Of a stretch of 64,000 bases of DNA, positions 26,887 through 33,418 are shown in pieces. The position numbers and the translations under genes are program-made. The notes under the pieces are model-generated. The model saw only the letters and a list, made by a program, of their open reading frames with translations. It was not told the origin of the DNA and did not search any database. How positions within the stretch are numbered: the stretch's first letter is position 1; each line of letters opens with the position of its first letter. Source of the DNA: Ancylobacter polymorphus (GTDB lineage: Bacteria > Pseudomonadota > Alphaproteobacteria > Rhizobiales > Xanthobacteraceae); the NCBI RefSeq assembly GCF_030813495.1, contig NZ_JAUSUI010000006.1, positions 372,001 to 436,000 of the forward strand, given 5' to 3'.

Positions 26887-27752
26887 CCCGCGTCGTCTCC
26901 CTCGTCACAGGCGGCATCGCGCTCTTGATCGGCCTCACCGTGTTGCTGGGCGGTTGGTACACGATCGATCAGCGCGAGCGCGGCGTCATCCTGCGCCACG
27001 GCGCCTTTATCGGCGAGGCCGCGCCGGGCCTGCATTTCAAGCTGCCACTGGTGGACAGCATCGTTACGGTGCCGCTCGAAACACAGGTCATCAAGTACGA
27101 GCAGCTGCCCGCCTATTCGCGGGACCAACAGCCCGCCGAAATCGATCTGTCGGTCATCTATCGAGTGCCATCGACCGAGGTGGCGGATCTCTACAGCCGC
27201 TTCGGCGACACCCAGCGTGTTGCGGATCGCATCATCACCCCCAAGGTAAAGGAGCAGGTCAAGAACGTCTTCGGCCGCTACAACGCCGTGACCGCCATTC
27301 AGGAGCGAACCCGTCTGAATGCCGACATAGCGGCGGCCGTGCACGAGGGCATCCGCTCGCTCGACGCGCCCGTGACCATTGAGGCCGTCCAGATCGAAAA
27401 CATCGATTTCAGCGACGCCTACGAGAAGTCTATCGAGCAGCGCATGCTCGCCGAAGTCGAGGTTCAGAAGCTCCGCCAGAATGCCGAGCGCGAGAAGGTG
27501 CAGGCCGAGATCGTCGTGACGCAGGCTCACGCCTCCGCCGACGCCGTTCGTGCCGCCGCCCAGGCGGAAGCTGACGCCATACGCCTTCGTGGCGAGGCCG
27601 AAGCGCTCGCCATCCGCGCCAAGGGCGAGGCCGTGCGCGACAACCCCCACCTTGTGCCGCTCACCACAGCGGAGAAGTGGGACGGAAAGCTGCCGGCCAC
27701 CATGCCGCCTGGCTCAACGGTGCCCTTCCTGTCTCTTCAGGCCCAGCCATGA
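26883..27752 (+). CDS. SPFH/Band 7 (prohibitin-HflC-like) protein
   Basis: Membrane-anchored protein of 289 aa. It has an N-terminal helix (about residues 5-25), then a Band 7 domain (from YTIDQRERGVILRHG through VQIENIDFSDAYEKSIEQRM) and a C-terminal alanine/glutamate-rich coiled coil (about 190-255, with repeats of AEA and QAEADA). AAAGGAG precedes the ATG. This compact prohibitin-like type is common on phages and prophages, and together with the flanking overlapping ORFs and the tRNA-Gln next door it suggests an element remnant. The cellular role is unknown; relatives scaffold membrane proteases. Confidence 0.8.
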   Translation: MTRVVSLVTGGIALLIGLTVLLGGWYTIDQRERGVILRHGAFIGEAAPGLHFKLPLVDSIVTVPLETQVIKYEQLPAYSRDQQPAEIDLSVIYRVPSTEVADLYSRFGDTQRVADRIITPKVKEQVKNVFGRYNAVTAIQERTRLNADIAAAVHEGIRSLDAPVTIEAVQIENIDFSDAYEKSIEQRMLAEVEVQKLRQNAEREKVQAEIVVTQAHASADAVRAAAQAEADAIRLRGEAEALAIRAKGEAVRDNPHLVPLTTAEKWDGKLPATMPPGSTVPFLSLQAQP

Positions 27753-27874
27753 GCGAGACGCGCAAGCGTAACAACCCGCTTTATCGGGCCGCCGGGCCAC
27801 AGGCGCATCCGGCGAACCCGGAGTTTCGTCTGCCGTCGATTGACGAAGTTGCTTTCCAGGACGCCGAGCCGTGA
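27749..27874 (+). CDS. 41-aa small ORF coupled to the SPFH gene
   Basis: Hydrophilic peptide beginning MSETRKRNNPLYRAAGPQAH and ending DEVAFQDAEP. Its ATG overlaps the SPFH stop (ATGA), the same arrangement as at the other end of the SPFH gene. It could be an intact small phage-type gene or the start of a longer one cut by a deletion. No relative is recognised. Confidence 0.4.
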   Translation: MSETRKRNNPLYRAAGPQAHPANPEFRLPSIDEVAFQDAEP

Positions 27875-28194
27875 AAAGCGCCTCTATCTCGCCGGCTCCG
27901 AAGTCTTCCGGCCCGACGCTGTCGCCGATGGCGTGCGGTTGAACGGCCCTCGCCTAGGCCGCTGGCGCGGAAAGCACTCCGCTCGGCCTTCGGTGTCCCG
28001 CCAAGCCGACGCTGGCTCGTGGAACTCAGACGGCGCATAGCGGCGCTGACCCTAAAGGCTACTCCGCGAAATCGGAGCAGGCTCCAGCTGGAAAGCAGGA
28101 GGCCTGCCACCCGCGTCCCCGCCGGCCCTTCTGTTCGCCTGCGAAATGGCGCCAGTCGGGGCCGGCGGGGCATGGTTATTCCGCCAACTGCCGC
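27875..28194. other. 320-bp gene-free stretch with a long-looped inverted repeat
   Basis: No convincing gene. It contains perfect 11-bp arms CCCCGCCGGCC (28117-28127) and GGCCGGCGGGG (28160-28170) with a 32-base loop, just beyond the stop of the minus-strand ABC exporter, where a terminator would be expected. No T-tract is present. The left part may be decayed sequence of the SPFH element. Confidence 0.4.
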
Positions 28195-29994
28195 TCATCC
28201 CGCCTGCGTTTCCGCGATCTGGGCCATTCCGTCCGATTGCCGTTCGAAAAGGCGGCGGTAGCGACCGCCCTGACGCGCCAGCAGATCGCCATGCCGTCCA
28301 TCCTCAAGAATCCGGCCATGCTCGAAGACGAGGATGCGGTCCATGGCCCGCACCGTGGAAAGCCGGTGCGCGATGACGATGGCGGTGCGCCCCTGCATCA
28401 GCCGCTCCATCGCCTGCTGGATCGCGGCTTCCGATTCCGAATCGAGGCTGGAGGTCGCCTCGTCCAGAATGAGGATCGGGGCGTCGGCCAGGAAGGCGCG
28501 GGCGATCGCCACGCGCTGGCGCTCGCCGCCGGAGAGCTTCACGCCGCGTTCGCCGACGAGCGTGCGATAGCCCTTCGGCAGCCGCTCGATGAAGTCGTGG
28601 GCATTGGCGAGCCGCGCTGCATGCTCGATCTCCGCGGCGCTGGCACCGGGTCTGGCATAGGCGATGTTCTCCGCCAGCGTGCGGTGGAACAGGATCGGCT
28701 CCTGCTGCACGATGGCGATCTGCTGGCGCAGCGAGGCCTGGGCCACCTCCCGTACATCATGGCCGTCGATCATCACCCGGCCGCCGCTGACATCGTAGAG
28801 CCGCTGCAGCAGCTTGACGAAGGTGGTCTTGCCCGAGCCGGACGGCCCGACGAGGCCAACGCGCTGCCCGGCCGGGATCACCACATCCAGCCCGTCGAAC
28901 AGCGGCGCGGCATGGCGGCCATAATGAAAGGTAACGTGCTCGAAGCGCACCTCGCCACCGCGCACCGCCAGAGGCTTCGCGGCGTCGCGGTCGGCGACCC
29001 CGGCGGTGAGGGCGTGCAGATCGACCATCTCCTCCATGTCGTTCACCGCCCGCTGGAGATTGTGCACATGCTGGCCGATCTCGCGGAGATAGCCGTGCAG
29101 TACGAAATAGGTGGTGAGCACATAGGTGACGTCTCCCGGCGTGGCGCGGCCCTGCCACCACAGCCAGAGCGCCGTGGCGGTGACGGTGGTGCGCACCAGC
29201 CAGAGCAGCGCGAACTCGCCGCTGGCGCTCCAGGTCGACAGCATCCAGGTGCGCCACACCCGCCGCCGCCAGCGCGTGACCACGGCGCCGAGGCGTTCAT
29301 CCTCGCGCGCCTCGGCTCCGAAGGCCTTCACCACCTGGTTGGCGCCGAGCGTGTCGGAGAGGATGCCGCCGATGCGGGTGTCCCAGGCATTGGAGAGCCG
29401 CGCAGCCGGCGCGACGACGCGGGTCGCCAGCAGGACGGTGAGCGCGCCATAGGCCAGCGCGCCCGCCGCCATCACCAGCCCCATCACTGGCCAGTGCAGC
29501 ATCAGCAGCAGCACCGTGCCAGCCAGCACCACCACGGAAGGTAGCAGCGAGAGCAGAAGCACGTCGTTGATGACGTCGAGCGCCCACATGCCGCGGGTGA
29601 TCTTGCGCACTGTGGAGCCGGCGAAGCTATTGGCGTGCCAGTCGCTGGAGAAGCGCTGCACGCGGTGGAAAGCCTCGCGCACCACATCCGACATGATGCC
29701 CAGCGTCAGCGGCACCACGCCCCACCAGGCGAGATGGCGCAGCAGCACCATCACGAGGCCGAGCCCCGCCATCATGACAAAGGCCTGCAGCGCGGCGGGC
29801 GCCTCGCTCTTGCCGGCGGTCAGGGCGTCGATCAGCCGCCCGGCATAGAGCGGCACGAACACCTCGGTCAGCGTCGCCACAACGATGGCCGCGCCGATGC
29901 CGGCTGCCATCGGCCATCGGCGCGCCCAGTGGCGGAAGGTGAAGGCAAGCACGTTGCGCAGCGCGTCGCTGCCGCGTTCAATCGGAAATGACAT
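28195..29994 (-). CDS. ABC exporter, fused membrane and ATPase domains
   Basis: Half-transporter of 599 aa, membrane domain first (six hydrophobic segments within about residues 25-320) and ATPase second. ATPase motifs: Walker A GPSGSGKTT near residue 390, Q-loop IVQQEPILF, signature LSGGERQRVAIARA, Walker B ILILDEATSSLDSE and the H-loop IAHRLST. Size and layout match MsbA-like exporters and also the D-type exporters of lasso-peptide clusters. It is on the same strand as and downstream of the DUF6065 gene (243 bp gap), so it may export the peptide made by this locus, but a general lipid or drug exporter is possible. A hairpin separates AGGAG from the ATG. Confidence 0.88.
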   Translation of the reverse strand: MSFPIERGSDALRNVLAFTFRHWARRWPMAAGIGAAIVVATLTEVFVPLYAGRLIDALTAGKSEAPAALQAFVMMAGLGLVMVLLRHLAWWGVVPLTLGIMSDVVREAFHRVQRFSSDWHANSFAGSTVRKITRGMWALDVINDVLLLSLLPSVVVLAGTVLLLMLHWPVMGLVMAAGALAYGALTVLLATRVVAPAARLSNAWDTRIGGILSDTLGANQVVKAFGAEAREDERLGAVVTRWRRRVWRTWMLSTWSASGEFALLWLVRTTVTATALWLWWQGRATPGDVTYVLTTYFVLHGYLREIGQHVHNLQRAVNDMEEMVDLHALTAGVADRDAAKPLAVRGGEVRFEHVTFHYGRHAAPLFDGLDVVIPAGQRVGLVGPSGSGKTTFVKLLQRLYDVSGGRVMIDGHDVREVAQASLRQQIAIVQQEPILFHRTLAENIAYARPGASAAEIEHAARLANAHDFIERLPKGYRTLVGERGVKLSGGERQRVAIARAFLADAPILILDEATSSLDSESEAAIQQAMERLMQGRTAIVIAHRLSTVRAMDRILVFEHGRILEDGRHGDLLARQGGRYRRLFERQSDGMAQIAETQAG

Positions 29995-30003
29995 GGGACG
30001 TGC

Positions 30004-30022
30004 AGGCGCGAAAGACGCGCCT
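30004..30022 (-). promoter_or_regulatory. Hairpin between Shine-Dalgarno and start of the ABC exporter
   Basis: On the minus strand, AGGAG (30027-30023) directly abuts a perfect 7-bp stem with a 5-base loop (AGGCGCG, TCTTT, CGCGCCT; 30022-30004), and nine bases follow before the ATG at 29994. If the hairpin forms, AGGAG would sit about nine bases from the start; without it the spacing is too long. Confidence 0.4.
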
Positions 30023-30101
30023 CTCCTGCGAACAGAAATCAGTTCAGAGCGGGAAATGGGTGATGGAGCGGCGGGGGAGCGCGGCTCCGCAGCCGGCCGA
30101 A

Positions 30102-30152
30102 CTAGCCGTGCCGAATCCCAGCCGGGGTGGGCCGACGAAACAGAATAGTCAT
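30102..30152 (-). CDS. Possible 16-aa leader ORF upstream of the ABC exporter
   Basis: The frame encodes MTILFRRPTPAGIRHG and has a strong GGGAGGGG six bases before its ATG. It lies between the DUF6065 gene and the exporter on the same strand. It could be a leader peptide, a decayed precursor gene or chance; the ribosome-binding site is the only support. Confidence 0.25.
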   Translation of the reverse strand: MTILFRRPTPAGIRHG

Positions 30153-30237
30153 GCGTGCCCCTCCCTGGTTCGCAATATCACTATCCCCACCCATACCATG
30201 ATCCGCCGGCGCCGACAATCGAATGGGGAGGGGGCTT

Positions 30238-31302
30238 TCAGCCGACGCGGGCAATGGCGTGGCGGGCGAGCAGGTCCGCGGCCAGTTGCAGCATGTCGGC
30301 CGCCAGCCTCTCCCGCTCCACGTCGAAGTCGTCGAGCAGGGTGTCGATGATGCTGGCCAGAGAGCGGGTGCCATCCATCAGCGCAACCGCGAGACGCGCC
30401 GTCTCGTTCATCTCTGTCGCCTCGTCGACGGCGGTGTCCGCCGCAACGGCCCTGAACACGGCGGTTTCATCGAGGCCGGCGCCGTCCGTTTGCGCGGGGG
30501 GGTGGTCGCCCGTCCCATGCACATAGCTCATGCCCTGCGGCGCCAGATCGCCGAAACCGGCGTCGCGCTCGGGGGATGCCAGCCGACGCTTGATGCGGTG
30601 GTCCTCGGTCGCCCGCAGCCGGCCGGTGGGGGACTGGCCCTGCAGGTAGAAGCGCTGCCATTTCTGCGCCTGCGCCTCGGGGTCCTGCTCTGCCAGCTTC
30701 CGGTTGAAGGCAAGGCGGGAGTCCCGCCAGCTGGCATATTCCCGCTCCAGATCGGGGTCGGACGCCAGCGGGCGCAGGCGCGGCGTCACGTTCTCAAGCG
30801 CCACGCTGGGCCAGAGGCTTAAGAAGCAGAACGGCTCTCCGGCGGCGAAGCGCACGCTGCCGGGCTGGAGGAAGCGCCAGTTCATGGTGAAGGTGAACGG
30901 TGCCCAGTTGGTCTCGACGATACCGTCGAGCGGCGCGATTCCCGGCTTCATGCGGTTGGGCGATCCGCGGCACCAGATCACCCAGTCCGGGTCGGTGCGG
31001 AAGAGATAGCCGGTCTGGAAGGTGAGGATGCCGGAGCCGAAATGCGACGACGCATAGGCTGGCACGCTGCCATCGTCGGCACGGACGACGATATCCTCCA
31101 GGCCGGCGCCGCCATTCCAGCTCGCGGTCAGGTCGACGGGATTGATGAGTTCCCAGCCGGAGGCATTGGCGATGGAGAGCGGCGTGCAGCGATAGGCGAA
31201 GCGGTCCGGCGTGCCGTCCATCCAATCGCGCTCGGAGGCCCCGGGCACGATCAGCGGTGGGTCGTTGAACAGGGGATAGCAGTCGAGGCGCAGCCCAGCC
31301 AT
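30238..31302 (-). CDS. DUF6065-like protein with C-terminal PqqD-like domain (RiPP locus)
   Basis: Protein of 354 aa in two parts. Residues 1 to about 255 match the uncharacterised DUF6065 family as I recall it: an early RFAYRCTPLSIANASGWELI block, the SHFGSGILTFQTGYLFRT block, SPNRMKPGIAPLDGIVETNW, then FTMNWRF and GEPFCF. The last 65 residues align clearly with the C-terminal half of the PqqD-like protein at 32727 (shared MDG-R-LA-I, L-DDF-V-R, D-L-L-LL pattern), so the enzyme seems to carry its own peptide-recognition domain. It lies 70 bp after the hairpin that ends the precursor 1 region, same strand. The reaction is unknown; modification of the adjacent peptides is inferred from context. 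Confidence 0.75.
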   Translation of the reverse strand: MAGLRLDCYPLFNDPPLIVPGASERDWMDGTPDRFAYRCTPLSIANASGWELINPVDLTASWNGGAGLEDIVVRADDGSVPAYASSHFGSGILTFQTGYLFRTDPDWVIWCRGSPNRMKPGIAPLDGIVETNWAPFTFTMNWRFLQPGSVRFAAGEPFCFLSLWPSVALENVTPRLRPLASDPDLEREYASWRDSRLAFNRKLAEQDPEAQAQKWQRFYLQGQSPTGRLRATEDHRIKRRLASPERDAGFGDLAPQGMSYVHGTGDHPPAQTDGAGLDETAVFRAVAADTAVDEATEMNETARLAVALMDGTRSLASIIDTLLDDFDVERERLAADMLQLAADLLARHAIARVG

Positions 31303-31371
31303 GTCCGCGTTTCCATGTCAGCCGGCCCGGGAGACGTGCACGCCGCCATGAGGTGGAGCGCACATATATAA

Positions 31372-31395
31372 GGCCCATCCTGCCAAGGATGGGCC
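31372..31395 (-). terminator. Hairpin downstream of precursor 1, terminator-like
   Basis: Perfect 9-bp stem (GGCCCATCC 31372-31380, loop of six, GGATGGGCC 31387-31395). On the minus strand it is followed by TTATATAT. It starts 53 bases after the precursor 1 stop and probably separates abundant precursor transcript from the DUF6065 gene. Confidence 0.65.
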
Positions 31396-31447
31396 TGCAC
31401 GTTCTGAAATGCCAAGACGCGTGGCGCTCACGCCTGCACGTCGAGCC

Positions 31448-31606
31448 TCACGGCGGCGGCGGGGGAGGAGGCGGCGGAGGCGGGGGAGGAGGCGGCGCCG
31501 GCGGCACAAACGGCACTCCAGACACCGGGATAACCGGCGCAGGAGCCGAGGCTGAACTCAGCCGAACGGTCTGCGTGACCATTGGCGGCACGTATGGTTT
31601 TTTCAT
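31448..31606 (-). CDS. RiPP precursor-like peptide 1 with polyproline tail
   Basis: Peptide of 52 aa. Residues 1-36 match precursors 2 and 3: MKKPYVPPMVTQTVRL, a serine/alanine stretch, then PVIPVSGVPFVPP. The leader-like Y5-x-x-P8-x-V10 resembles the YxxPxL motif that lasso leaders present to the B1/PqqD-like protein, but the later leader glycine is absent. Unlike its sisters, which stop right after VPP-x, it continues after Ala37 with 15 consecutive prolines encoded by a CCG/CCT/CCC repeat. GGGGGAGGGA precedes the ATG. It has its own promoter copy. Core boundaries are unknown. Confidence 0.72.
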   Translation of the reverse strand: MKKPYVPPMVTQTVRLSSASAPAPVIPVSGVPFVPPAPPPPPPPPPPPPPPP

Positions 31607-31626
31607 TCCCTCCCCCATGTTCCGAC

Positions 31627-31680
31627 GTAAATCGCAACATTCATTCACATGTCATTGCCCAATTGGGGTGTCAACGCTCT
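31627..31680 (-). promoter_or_regulatory. Promoter cassette of precursor 1
   Basis: On the minus strand a TTGACA -35 box (31674-31669) is followed by the palindrome CCCAATTGGG (31667-31658) in the spacer and a weak -10 near CATGTG (31651-31646). These 54 bases match 32091-32144 at 52 positions, so they are a duplicated promoter and 5' leader. A palindrome between -35 and -10 is a natural repressor site. Confidence 0.6.
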
Positions 31681-31870
31681 CCAAGGACAAGCTGCGGGAC
31701 CGCGCGACAATGGTGTCCAGGTGCGGTCTTGCTGACACAGTCGTGCTCGTCGCTGTGCCAGAGGCGGCCTGTGCCTTCTGGCCCAATGCCTCTGGGCGCG
31801 AACATATTCGCTTTGAAAATGCCGTCCGCCCTCTGGCATGGGGAACGGAGCTTCCTAACGTGAAGGAGGC

Positions 31871-31897
31871 GTCTCCGGCGCCTGTCGCGCCGGAGAC
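31871..31897 (-). terminator. Hairpin downstream of precursor 2
   Basis: Perfect 11-bp stem GTCTCCGGCGC (31871-31881) with GCGCCGGAGAC (31887-31897), five-base loop. It begins 58 bases after the precursor 2 stop, the same distance as the equivalent hairpin after precursor 3. There is no T-tract, so it may protect the 3' end of the mRNA or be a rho-assisted stop. Confidence 0.6.
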
Positions 31898-31954
31898 GAT
31901 CACGTATTGGCCAAGACGACAAAGCGCGGTGCGAAAACGCACGCGCTACACCGC

Positions 31955-32068
31955 TCAGGTCGGCGGCACGAGCGGCGCCCCGGACACCGGGACAACCGGC
32001 GCAGGAGCCGACGCGGAGGTCAAACGGACCGTCGGCGTGACCATTGGCGGCACATACGGCTTCTTCAT
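31955..32068 (-). CDS. RiPP precursor-like peptide 2
   Basis: Peptide of 37 aa: begins MKKPYVPPMVTPTVRL and ends PVVPVSGAPLVPPT. It is the same length as precursor 3, with the Y5/P8/V10 leader pattern and invariant Ser29-Gly30. GGGG-rich sequence with GGGGA lies just upstream of the ATG. The start-to-start distance to precursor 1 is 462 bp, and the upstream 54 bases are nearly identical to those of precursor 1, so these are tandem duplicates. Conserved Ser29 is a candidate site for the HprK-like kinase encoded nearby (inference). Confidence 0.75.
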   Translation of the reverse strand: MKKPYVPPMVTPTVRLTSASAPAPVVPVSGAPLVPPT

Positions 32069-32090
32069 TCCCCAAACCCCTAATTTAGAA

Positions 32091-32144
32091 GTAAATCGCA
32101 ACATTCATTCACATGTCATCGCCCATTTGGGGTGTCAACGCTCT
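32091..32144 (-). promoter_or_regulatory. Promoter cassette of precursor 2
   Basis: Minus-strand TTGACA (32138-32133) is followed by the spacer palindrome-like CCCAAATGGG (32131-32122). It differs from the precursor 1 cassette at only two of 54 positions, one of them inside the palindrome. Confidence 0.6.
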
Positions 32145-32328
32145 TCAAATGGGAAGCAGCGGGCCGCGCGAAGTCGGTCGCCTCGCGTCGCATTGCCGAC
32201 ACAGCCGTTCGACTCGCCGGTGTGAAAAAGGGGGTGTGCCCTGGATCGCGCGCGTCGGCAGCACGCATGCGCTTGCGAACGCCGCGCCGGGTCTGCGGTC
32301 GCAGCCGCGTGCCATTCGGGATGGAAGT

Positions 32329-32355
32329 ATCCCCAGCGCCTGACGCGCCGGGGAT
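32329..32355 (-). terminator. Hairpin downstream of precursor 3
   Basis: ATCCCCAGCGC (32329-32339) pairs with GCGCCGGGGAT (32345-32355) with one mismatch and a five-base loop. It lies 58 bases after the precursor 3 stop, matching the precursor 2 arrangement in position and loop sequence (CTGAC against CTGTC) although the stem differs. No T-tract. Confidence 0.55.
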
Positions 32356-32412
32356 GAGTATGTGATGGCGGAGACGGAAAACGCGCGGCGCGGAGCGCCT
32401 GCGCTCGGATAC

Positions 32413-32526
32413 TCAGCCGGGCGGTACGATTGGCGCGCCGGACACCGGGACAACCGGATCGACGCCCGACGCGGCGGTCAAGCGAACCGTCGGCGTGACC
32501 ATCGGTGGCACATAAGGCTTCTTCAT
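32413..32526 (-). CDS. RiPP precursor-like peptide 3
   Basis: Peptide of 37 aa: begins MKKPYVPPMVTPTVRL, diverges in the middle (TAASGVDP where the others have SASAPAP), then PVVPVSGAPIVPPG. The first 16 residues and the PV-x-PVSG-x-P-x-VPP frame are shared with the other two, so both ends are under constraint and the middle varies. AAGGGG and GGGA lie upstream of the ATG. It is nearest to the divergent modification operon, 458 bp before precursor 2. Confidence 0.75.
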   Translation of the reverse strand: MKKPYVPPMVTPTVRLTAASGVDPVVPVSGAPIVPPG

Positions 32527-32540
32527 TCCCAACCCCTTGT

Positions 32541-32600
32541 TTCGACTTAAATTGCAACGTTGATACACATCACTACTCAGGTAGGGTGTCAATCGGCTCC
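32541..32600 (-). promoter_or_regulatory. Promoter cassette of precursor 3
   Basis: A third, more diverged copy: TTGACACCC (from 32592 leftwards) is kept, the spacer palindrome becomes CTACCTGAGTAG, and TTGCAATTTAAG replaces the TTGCGATTTAC of the other two. This segment also lies in the divergent region from which the PqqD operon is transcribed. Confidence 0.5.
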
Positions 32601-32726
32601 AGAGATGCCGGCACGGTGGCCCGTTGGCATTTGCATGTCGACACCACGCTGCCTCTGGTGCGTGTGGCCCGCGCGTGGCATGGGAGACCGCTCAACGTGT
32701 CGCCACACGCTGGCGGGGAGGACGAA

Positions 32727-33011
32727 TTGGAACTGGACTGTGTGCTTCGCGTTTCCCCACTCGCCAGCTTCCAGCCGCTCGGCGACAGTGCCGTGGTTCT
32801 GCGCATCGACAGTGGTCAGCTGTATTCGGCGAATGCCACGGCGCAGGCGCTGCTCTCCGCCATGGATGGGGAGCGCACCCTCGCGGACATCGCCTCCCTC
32901 CTCATGGACGACTTCCACGTCGACCGTGATGTTCTGGAGCGGGATCTGCTGGCGCTGAGCCGGCAGCTTCTGGACGACGGTATCGTGGATCAGGTGCCCT
33001 CCGCGTCATGA
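32727..33011 (+). CDS. PqqD-like peptide recognition protein (RiPP recognition element)
   Basis: Protein of 94 aa with the PqqD fold pattern: beta strands in SPLASFQPLGDSAVVLRIDSGQLYSAN followed by helices in LLSAMDGERTLADIASLLMDDF and the final LLALSRQLLDDGIVDQV. PqqD-like/B1 proteins bind leader peptides and present them to modifying enzymes. The TTG at 32727 is chosen because GGGGAGGA lies just upstream and the fold starts there; the open frame extends to 32505 into the promoter of precursor 3. Its stop overlaps the B2 gene (ATGA). It resembles the PqqD proteins described with HprK-related kinase A systems. Confidence 0.82.
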   Translation: MELDCVLRVSPLASFQPLGDSAVVLRIDSGQLYSANATAQALLSAMDGERTLADIASLLMDDFHVDRDVLERDLLALSRQLLDDGIVDQVPSAS

Positions 33012-33418
33012 TCCGGGCGGCGCTGCGTCGACGGCTGTGGTGGGAGGCGCGCTTTCTGCCGCTTCGGGTCCTGGGGCGGGACTTTGCCGGTCTCCTGGCG
33101 CTCGCGAACCGTCCGCTCCGCAACGTTGACGCGCAGGGCCTGCCGGCGGCGGAGATCGTTGCCGCCGTGGTTGCAGCGACCCGGCGACCCTGGATGATGC
33201 GCAACCGCCGCTGCCTGCGGCAGGGACTTCTGGCCTTCCGCGCCCTTCACAGTGCCGGCCACCGGCCCGCGCTGCATTTCGGCGTCGATGCGGCAGGTCT
33301 GAAGGACCGGGATGGCGTGGTGCATTGCTGGATCGTGGTCGCGGGCGAGGTCGTTCTCAACCCTCCCAATCCGGGAATGACGACCGTATTCATTCATTCC
33401 TTGCCGGATCCGGGCTGA
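33008..33418 (+). CDS. Lasso peptide biosynthesis B2-like protease
   Basis: Transglutaminase-like cysteine protease of 136 aa, the class that removes leader peptides in lasso biosynthesis. Cys69 lies in NRRCLRQGLLAFRAL and His107 in VHCWIVVAGEVVLNPP, both in family-typical context, followed by the usual substrate-side block. The third triad residue, normally an Asp about 12 residues after the His, appears as Asn118-Pro-Pro, so activity needs testing. It overlaps pqqD-like by ATGA and the kinase by TGATG, so it is tightly coupled. Confidence 0.82.
   Translation: MIRAALRRRLWWEARFLPLRVLGRDFAGLLALANRPLRNVDAQGLPAAEIVAAVVAATRRPWMMRNRRCLRQGLLAFRALHSAGHRPALHFGVDAAGLKDRDGVVHCWIVVAGEVVLNPPNPGMTTVFIHSLPDPG

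Noticed and set aside
26563-28194. Direct repeat of the tRNA-Gln 3' end as an attachment site
   Set aside because: I scanned the region to the exporter and saw no second copy of the T-arm/acceptor sequence, so an att site is not claimed.
31353-32225. 290-codon plus-strand frame across two precursor genes
   Set aside because: It begins with a polyglycine run antisense to the polyproline tract and has no ribosome-binding site or family; the minus-strand peptides are the conserved reading.
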